Positions 59,432 to 64,000 of a stretch of DNA of 64,000 nucleotides are shown in pieces. The notes beneath the pieces were generated by a model. The model saw only the letters and a list, made by a program, of their open reading frames with translations. It was not told the DNA's origin and made no database searches. The position numbers were made by a program, and so were the translations under genes. Within the stretch, counting starts at the first letter, position 1; every line of letters begins with the position of its first letter. The DNA is from Sphingobacteriales bacterium (GTDB lineage: Bacteria > Bacteroidota > Bacteroidia > Chitinophagales > Chitinophagaceae). The stretch spans positions 48,674-112,673 of the forward strand of contig JAAXIF010000107.1 of assembly GCA_012270485.1 (NCBI GenBank), written 5' to 3'.

Positions 59432-61177
59432 ATGAAACGTTTTAGTAAAAAAATATTGACAAGTCTGCTGGTACTTATTACCGGCATGACCGTTCATGCA
59501 CAATTACCCAATCAGGTATTCAAAGCGGCCGGGTCTCCTGTTAATCCGAAAGTGACGGTAACCTGGAATCGTTATTACGATCATGCCGGAATTAGTGAGA
59601 TCTGTAAAAAGATTGCCGCTGCGTATCCTGATCTGGCTAAACTACAATCCATTGGTAAATCATTCGAGGGCAGAGATCTTTGGTGTTTGACCATCACCGA
59701 TTTCAAAAAAGGCAATCCTGATCGTAAACCCGGAATGTATATCGATGGTAATATTCACTCGAATGAAATCCAAGGTGCTGAATTTGCTTTGTATACCGCT
59801 TGGTACTTAACAGAATCTTTTGGAGATACTCAATTTATTCAGGAGTTATTGGAGGATAAAGTGTTTTATATCGTTCCAACCATCAATCCTGATGCAAGAG
59901 ATAGCTACATGCATAAGCCCAATACCGGCAGCTCTCCACGTTCTGGTGTAATACCGGTAGACAATGATGGAGATGGGCAAGTGAATGAAGACAGTTATGA
60001 TGATATCAATAATGATGGACATATCACTATGATGCGCAGAAAGAATCCCAATGGTCGTTGGAAATTAGATCCCAAAGATCCACGCAATATGATTCAAGTG
60101 GGTCCGGATGAAAAAGGAGATTATGAATTATTGGGAATTGAAGGCATTGATAATGATGGTGATGGAAGAGTGAATGAAGACGGCTACACTTTTGAATATG
60201 ATCCTAACCGTGATTGGGGTTGGGGATGGCAGCCGAATTATATTCAAAATGGTGCCTATAAATATCCTTTCTCTTTACCCGAAAACAGAGCAGTGATGGA
60301 GTTTGTAATGAAGCATCCGAATATCGCTGCAGCACAATCATTCCACAATGCGGGTGGTATGATCCTTCGTGGTCCGGGTGGACAAGAAGACATTGGTACT
60401 TATAATGCACAGGATATTGCAGTGTATGATGCCATTGCAAAAAAAGGAGAGGAGTTGATTCCGGGATACAAGTATTTAGTAGTGTATAAAGATTTGTATT
60501 CTGCATATGGTGGTGAATTGGATTGGTTTTATGCAGGAAGAGGCATTTATACTTATTCCAATGAATTATGGACGCCGTATCTGATGTACATGCGTGATGC
60601 CACTCGTGATCCATTTGATAATGCCAGTTATAGCTTTGATCGTTATTTGTTGTTTCAGGATGCATTTGTACCCTGGAAAGAATATGATCATCCGCAATAT
60701 GGGAAAATTGAAGTAGGTGGGATGAAGAAAAATTTTGGTCGTGCGCATCCGGGTTTCTTATTAGAGTCTGATGCACATCGCAATATGGCTTTCAGCATTT
60801 ATCATTGCTTCCACACGCCTAAACTAGAAGTATCTGAGATTACTGAAAAAGACCTGGGTGATGGATTGAAAGAAGTAACGGCTGTTATTTATAATGGCAG
60901 ATTAATGCCTACGCATAGTAGTCAGGATGCCAAGAATAAAATTGAACGTCCAGATTATATTACACTTACTACTACCGGTAAAATACTCAGTGGCATGCAG
61001 GTGGAGAATAGAGATTTGAATTTAAGCAAGGAACAAACCAATAATCCTCAAACCATTGAAGTACCCAATATTCCCGGATTGGGATCGGTGACTGTGAAAT
61101 GGATTGTGCAGGGAGGAGGAAAATACACGGTGAATGTAGACAGTAAAAAAGGCGGTACTGCTACCGCCTCAAAATAA
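59432..61177 (+). CDS. M14 zinc carboxypeptidase, canonical active site
   Basis: Periplasmic or secreted zinc peptidase of 581 residues with a signal peptide (KKILTSLLVLITGMTVHAQ). Zinc ligands are H109 and E112 in GNIHSNEIQGAEF and H305 in AQSFHNAGGM; the catalytic Glu is E378 in YTYSNELWTP; the substrate Arg is in DPNRDWGWGWQPN. Two DNDGDG-type Ca-binding inserts (VDNDGDGQVNEDSYDDINND; IDNDGDGRVNEDG) interrupt the fold, as in its neighbour. The C-terminal 130 residues are strand-rich. It starts 20 bp after the stop of the degenerate paralog, so they form one operon. ATG 59432 is chosen over TTG 59408. Confidence 0.93.
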   Translation: MKRFSKKILTSLLVLITGMTVHAQLPNQVFKAAGSPVNPKVTVTWNRYYDHAGISEICKKIAAAYPDLAKLQSIGKSFEGRDLWCLTITDFKKGNPDRKPGMYIDGNIHSNEIQGAEFALYTAWYLTESFGDTQFIQELLEDKVFYIVPTINPDARDSYMHKPNTGSSPRSGVIPVDNDGDGQVNEDSYDDINNDGHITMMRRKNPNGRWKLDPKDPRNMIQVGPDEKGDYELLGIEGIDNDGDGRVNEDGYTFEYDPNRDWGWGWQPNYIQNGAYKYPFSLPENRAVMEFVMKHPNIAAAQSFHNAGGMILRGPGGQEDIGTYNAQDIAVYDAIAKKGEELIPGYKYLVVYKDLYSAYGGELDWFYAGRGIYTYSNELWTPYLMYMRDATRDPFDNASYSFDRYLLFQDAFVPWKEYDHPQYGKIEVGGMKKNFGRAHPGFLLESDAHRNMAFSIYHCFHTPKLEVSEITEKDLGDGLKEVTAVIYNGRLMPTHSSQDAKNKIERPDYITLTTTGKILSGMQVENRDLNLSKEQTNNPQTIEVPNIPGLGSVTVKWIVQGGGKYTVNVDSKKGGTATASK

Positions 61178-61180
61178 AGT

Positions 61181-61226
61181 AATCTGTGAATCTGTGGCTA
61201 ATATGAAAGCCACAGATTCACAGATT
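61181..61226. terminator. Perfect 19-bp inverted repeat between M14 and aminotransferase genes
   Basis: Arms AATCTGTGAATCTGTGGCT (61181-61199) and its exact inverse (61208-61226) have an 8-nt loop. It lies 3 bp after one stop and directly at the other stop (61227) of convergent genes. It belongs to the CTGTG-word family and likely ends or stabilises both transcripts. Confidence 0.8.
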
Positions 61227-62417
61227 TTATTTCAGTTTCGCCAATGCCTCTTTGATTCTTCCCCAAGCTTTCTCAATATTCCCCATGCTATTGGCAAAGG
61301 AGAAGCGTACACATTTTGGTTCTCCAAATGCATCTCCCATTACAGAAGATACATGTGCATTGTTGAGAATATACATGCTAAGATCAGCCGCGTTTTGAAT
61401 GGTTTGTGTTCCATCTGATTTACCATAGTAAGCACTTACATCCGGAAACACATAAAAAGCGCCTTCAGGTTCAAAACATTTGAATCCGGGTATTTCACTC
61501 ACTAATTGCAGGGTTCTCGCTCTTCTTCTTGTAAACTCTTCTGTCATTTCCATCGATGGACGAAGATCCCCAGTTAATGCCGCTACTGCAGCTTTCTGTG
61601 TGATGGAATTGGTGCCACTGGTAAACTGTCCTTGTAATTTTTCACAAGCTTTAGCGATCTGAGCACTTGCAGCAATGTATCCTAAACGCCATCCCGTCAT
61701 GGCGAAGCCTTTGCTCAATCCATTGATCAATACCACACGGTCTTTTAAATCTTCAAACTGTGCAATGCTTTCATGTTTGCCCACAAAATTGATGTACTCA
61801 TAGATCTCATCAGAAATGATGGCAATATTGGGATGCTTACGAAATACAGCTGCCAATGCTTCCAATTCCGCTTTGTTGTATACAGCGCCGGATGGATTGC
61901 AAGGAGAAGAGAACATAAATACTTTGGTTCTCGGAGTAATCGCAGCTTCTACTTCTGCGGCAGTGGCTTTGAAATGATTTTCAACACCGGTTCTGATCTC
62001 TACTACTTTACCTCTGGCAATTTTCACCAATTCAGAATAAGTGACCCAATAGGGAGTTGGAATGATCACTTCATCACCTTCGTCTACCAATGCTAAAATA
62101 GCGTTGGCTAAACTTTGTTTGGCACCTGTTGAAGTAACAATATTTTCAGGTGCATAATCAAGATGGTTATCGCGTTTGAGTTTGGTGCAAACGGCTTCTC
62201 TCAAATCAAGAAAACCGGGAACAGGGGTATAGTGACTCCAGTTATCATTGATAGCTTTGATAGCGGCATCTTTGATATGCTGGGGTGTATCAAAATCGGG
62301 TTCACCTAAACTGAGATCAATCACATCAATGCCTTTGGCTCTGAGTTCACGACCAAGCTTAGCCATCTTAAGGGTTTCCGGTTCATTAAAACGATTGAGA
62401 AGCGATGATAATTCCAT
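61227..62417 (-). CDS. PLP-dependent aminotransferase, class I (aspartate aminotransferase type)
   Basis: Fold type I aminotransferase of the cytosol; this subgroup usually acts on aspartate or related amino acids. The 396 residues show VIDLSLGEPDFDTPQHIKDA, TSTGAKQSLANAILALVDEG, the segment FSSPCNPSGAVYNKAELEAL, ISDEIYEYINFVGKH, and the PLP lysine in LINGLSKGFAMTGWRLGYIA. The substrate Arg is in CVRFSFANS. The length is normal. Specificity cannot be fixed without structure or assay. It is convergent with the M14 operon. Confidence 0.94.
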   Translation of the reverse strand: MELSSLLNRFNEPETLKMAKLGRELRAKGIDVIDLSLGEPDFDTPQHIKDAAIKAINDNWSHYTPVPGFLDLREAVCTKLKRDNHLDYAPENIVTSTGAKQSLANAILALVDEGDEVIIPTPYWVTYSELVKIARGKVVEIRTGVENHFKATAAEVEAAITPRTKVFMFSSPCNPSGAVYNKAELEALAAVFRKHPNIAIISDEIYEYINFVGKHESIAQFEDLKDRVVLINGLSKGFAMTGWRLGYIAASAQIAKACEKLQGQFTSGTNSITQKAAVAALTGDLRPSMEMTEEFTRRRARTLQLVSEIPGFKCFEPEGAFYVFPDVSAYYGKSDGTQTIQNAADLSMYILNNAHVSSVMGDAFGEPKCVRFSFANSMGNIEKAWGRIKEALAKLK

Positions 62418-62583
62418 GATTCTTTACATTAACTAAAATCTGTACATGAATTTTTGCGAGCGAAAGTTCGTAAAAACTATGCAAACGCCTGTAAGTTTTA
62501 AAGCAAATGCACTGTTTTGGTTAAAAAATGTGCAGTATTTGTTTATCAATACGCATTTCCCGGTTGGCATTAGCGCTTTTTAT

Positions 62584-63831
62584 TCAATAACTGAGCACGA
62601 ACTTATCTAAATTGGGTAGTCGCTTTTTCTTTCGCTTGATTTCATAGTCATAGATCAATTGTCCAAGATCTCTGAGAAATGGATAACCAATGCTATCATA
62701 ATCATAACGATCATCATTGAATATCCCATCACTGTTGCAATGAATGGTAGCGCTTAGCATGAATTCAATTTTGTTTTCGAGATCAACGATATAAGCGATA
62801 TCTGTTAGGAATCCATATGCACCACCAATTTTATTGAAGATGCGAATATGTTTGGGTCTGTCGCCTTTTGCAGCACCATACAATAAAAATTTTACAGATG
62901 CATCCCAAACCTCATCTTTTGGGTACAATGGATATTTACTTTCAGGAGGAAAACAACTCATGGCAGCATATAAAAAATCATAATCGTTTTTTTTCAACTT
63001 AAATCTGGATTTTTCAGGGAATGACTCCGGAAACAAAACAGATTGTAACATGCTATGAAGATCGTTTAAATAAATGCGATTCTTTTCAGCGAAGTTGAAA
63101 GGCTCCTGGATCAAAGTGTTGCCAGACATATACCCTTTACCTAGTTTACAATCAAATGAAGGAAAAACAACATTACTCTTAAGTGAAGGCTGCTCATGCA
63201 ATACTTTACCATTTTGATCAACAAAATAAACAGGGTGGGTGGTTCTGTTTTGCAGCTCTGTTCTGCTTACACTCAACCAATGTCTGATCACTGCATCCGG
63301 ATATCCTTTTGCTGTTAATTTTTTTTGGATGTATTCCTGTCCAAGAAATTCATATAGTCTGTTATAAGCATCGTTATCACTCACCAAAAATATTTTCCTG
63401 ATGAATAAGGCAATACAAGGTCTATCCGGCGAATCATCTAATGTTTTGCCTATATATTTTGATGAATCATGGCTATCTGTAATCATGGTGGTATGCATAT
63501 CCACCCCTGCAATATTCAACTCATTGAGTTTTTCCAATGCCAGAAAAGCTAGCGGCATTTTCACAGTGCTGGCAGGATAAAAATATTGGTCTTGTTGAAG
63601 GTTAAATGCGTAGTCTGTAAACTTGGGTTGGTTCTTACGATCTCGATCAATTTGTGTATACCTGATCTGTACAATCCAGTCTTTTCTGAGCTCCAGTACT
63701 TCCCCAAATTGTTCAGGTTTGGTTTGCATGAGTTGTTCTAAAAAAGTCAGGTTCATATTCGATACTTTTTTTGACTGTCCAAACGCAGCTGATAAAGTGA
63801 TGGAAAGACTGAATAATAATAGTAGGCGCAT
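62584..63831 (-). CDS. Class A beta-lactamase-fold serine hydrolase
   Basis: From ATG 63831 the 415 residues begin with a signal peptide (MRLLLLFSLSITLSAAFGQ). The acylation motif S-T-V-K is at 88-91 in FYPASTVKMPLAFLALEKL, an SDN motif at 151-153 (FLVSDNDAYNRLYEFLGQEY), and a KTG-like KIGGAYGF near the end. It is longer than true class A enzymes (about 290) and has long inserts, and no E166-type omega loop was recognised. It is therefore more likely a general peptidase or esterase of the Beta-lactamase2 family than a resistance enzyme. An exact -7 box TACATTTG ends 3 nt before the ATG. Confidence 0.85.
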   Translation of the reverse strand: MRLLLLFSLSITLSAAFGQSKKVSNMNLTFLEQLMQTKPEQFGEVLELRKDWIVQIRYTQIDRDRKNQPKFTDYAFNLQQDQYFYPASTVKMPLAFLALEKLNELNIAGVDMHTTMITDSHDSSKYIGKTLDDSPDRPCIALFIRKIFLVSDNDAYNRLYEFLGQEYIQKKLTAKGYPDAVIRHWLSVSRTELQNRTTHPVYFVDQNGKVLHEQPSLKSNVVFPSFDCKLGKGYMSGNTLIQEPFNFAEKNRIYLNDLHSMLQSVLFPESFPEKSRFKLKKNDYDFLYAAMSCFPPESKYPLYPKDEVWDASVKFLLYGAAKGDRPKHIRIFNKIGGAYGFLTDIAYIVDLENKIEFMLSATIHCNSDGIFNDDRYDYDSIGYPFLRDLGQLIYDYEIKRKKKRLPNLDKFVLSY

Positions 63832-63834
63832 GGT

Positions 63835-63842
63835 CAAATGTA
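63835..63842 (-). promoter_or_regulatory. -7 box 3 nt from ATG (leaderless candidate)
   Basis: On the minus strand TACATTTG is followed by ACC and ATG at 63831, the shortest such spacing in this window. Confidence 0.6.
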
Positions 63843-64000
63843 ATAAATGACGTAGAAATTCTACTTGTTAACGTTTTATACTATTTATACAATCAGAACT
63901 GGATTAGGTATTTTAATCTCTAAATATTGTCACTAAAGGCTTTCCCTCCGTTTACTTTTTTTCTCTTAAGTAACTAAATTATCAGGAACCAGTACTAAAC

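Noticed and set aside
60204..60776. 190-codon minus-strand ORF inside the M14 peptidase gene
   Set aside because: His- and Tyr-rich shadow created by the codon use of the real plus-strand gene.
34961..61226. Insertion-sequence ends or MITEs
   Set aside because: The inverted repeats lack a transposase, target duplications and a common terminal sequence across loci, so no mobile element call is made.
62584..63831. Antibiotic-resistance beta-lactamase call
   Set aside because: STVK and SDN are present, but length, the KIGG motif and lack of a clear omega-loop Glu argue against a typical resistance enzyme.
63844..64000. Possible end of a minus-strand gene at the right edge
   Set aside because: A short open frame (about 10 codons to a TAA near 63970) is too short to support a gene; left unannotated.

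Overview
This window reads as chromosomal DNA from a free-living, moderately AT-rich member of the Bacteroidota, most likely family Chitinophagaceae (Sediminibacterium-like; the family is an inference). Supporting signs are a SusC/SusD pair, DUF4397 and DUF3810 proteins, paired bactofilins, a Chitinophagaceae-style set of small lipoproteins, a tmRNA whose tag ends in AMAA, and repeated use of the Bacteroidota -7 promoter box TAnnTTTG. It is mostly housekeeping sequence. I see no phage, insertion sequence, CRISPR array or rRNA operon.

Layout. 1-3.6 kb: the end of a GH3-family protein, dxr (isoprenoid synthesis) and rseP (site-2 protease). 3.6-9.4 kb: an unknown secreted protein, tmRNA (ssrA), two divergent bactofilins, a cupin, an ECF sigma/anti-sigma pair, an NlpC/P60 hydrolase and an unlisted 50-residue membrane protein. 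9.3-16.5 kb: a half-size TauE permease, pyrophosphatase, a dihydroceramide-desaturase-like enzyme, a 67-residue protein with a long leader, a TlpA-like thioredoxin, a thioesterase, dnaG and a DeoR regulator. 16.5-22.5 kb: a SusC-SusD-DUF4397 uptake operon behind a repeat-rich promoter region. 22.5-30 kb: a DnaJ-like protein, a STAS-like protein, clpC, ubiX, an outer-membrane-like protein and an alpha-glucan phosphorylase. 30-38 kb: a lipoprotein, a DtxR/MntR regulator with NRAMP-Usp transporter, icd, smpB, accD and class II aldolase. 38-46 kb: a metal-receptor-like protein, a LysR regulator, cystathionine beta-synthase, a small membrane protein under an operator-like palindrome, the yceD-rpmF-plsX operon, DUF3810, TspO and dcd. 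46-57 kb: a phosphopantetheinyl transferase, a kinase-like protein overlapping a DUF2130 nuclease-like protein, tRNA-Leu(GAG), argS, GtrA, a parallel beta-helix protein and dnaK. 56-64 kb: a small unknown gene, an RlmK-like methyltransferase, two M14 carboxypeptidase paralogs, an aminotransferase and a class A beta-lactamase-fold hydrolase.

Genes that work together: ssrA with smpB (ribosome rescue); DtxR with NRAMP (manganese or iron homeostasis); yceD, rpmF and plsX (ribosome and phospholipid synthesis); SusC, SusD and DUF4397 (outer-membrane uptake); ECF sigma with anti-sigma; clpC and dnaK (protein quality control).

Most striking observations. (1) A family of intergenic inverted repeats built from a few short DNA words, some nested inside each other; one word has expanded in frame inside argS. 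(2) A tandem M14 pair in which one copy has its zinc motif swapped from HxxE to ExxH and has lost the other catalytic residues. (3) A bacterial homolog of eukaryotic sphingolipid delta-4 desaturase. (4) An overlapping pair that looks like a PD-(D/E)xK nuclease plus an atypical kinase. (5) Several promoters whose -7 box lies only 3-5 nt from ATG, predicting leaderless mRNAs. I found no single locus that is clearly a new multi-gene system; the nuclease/kinase pair and the repeat family are the best candidates.
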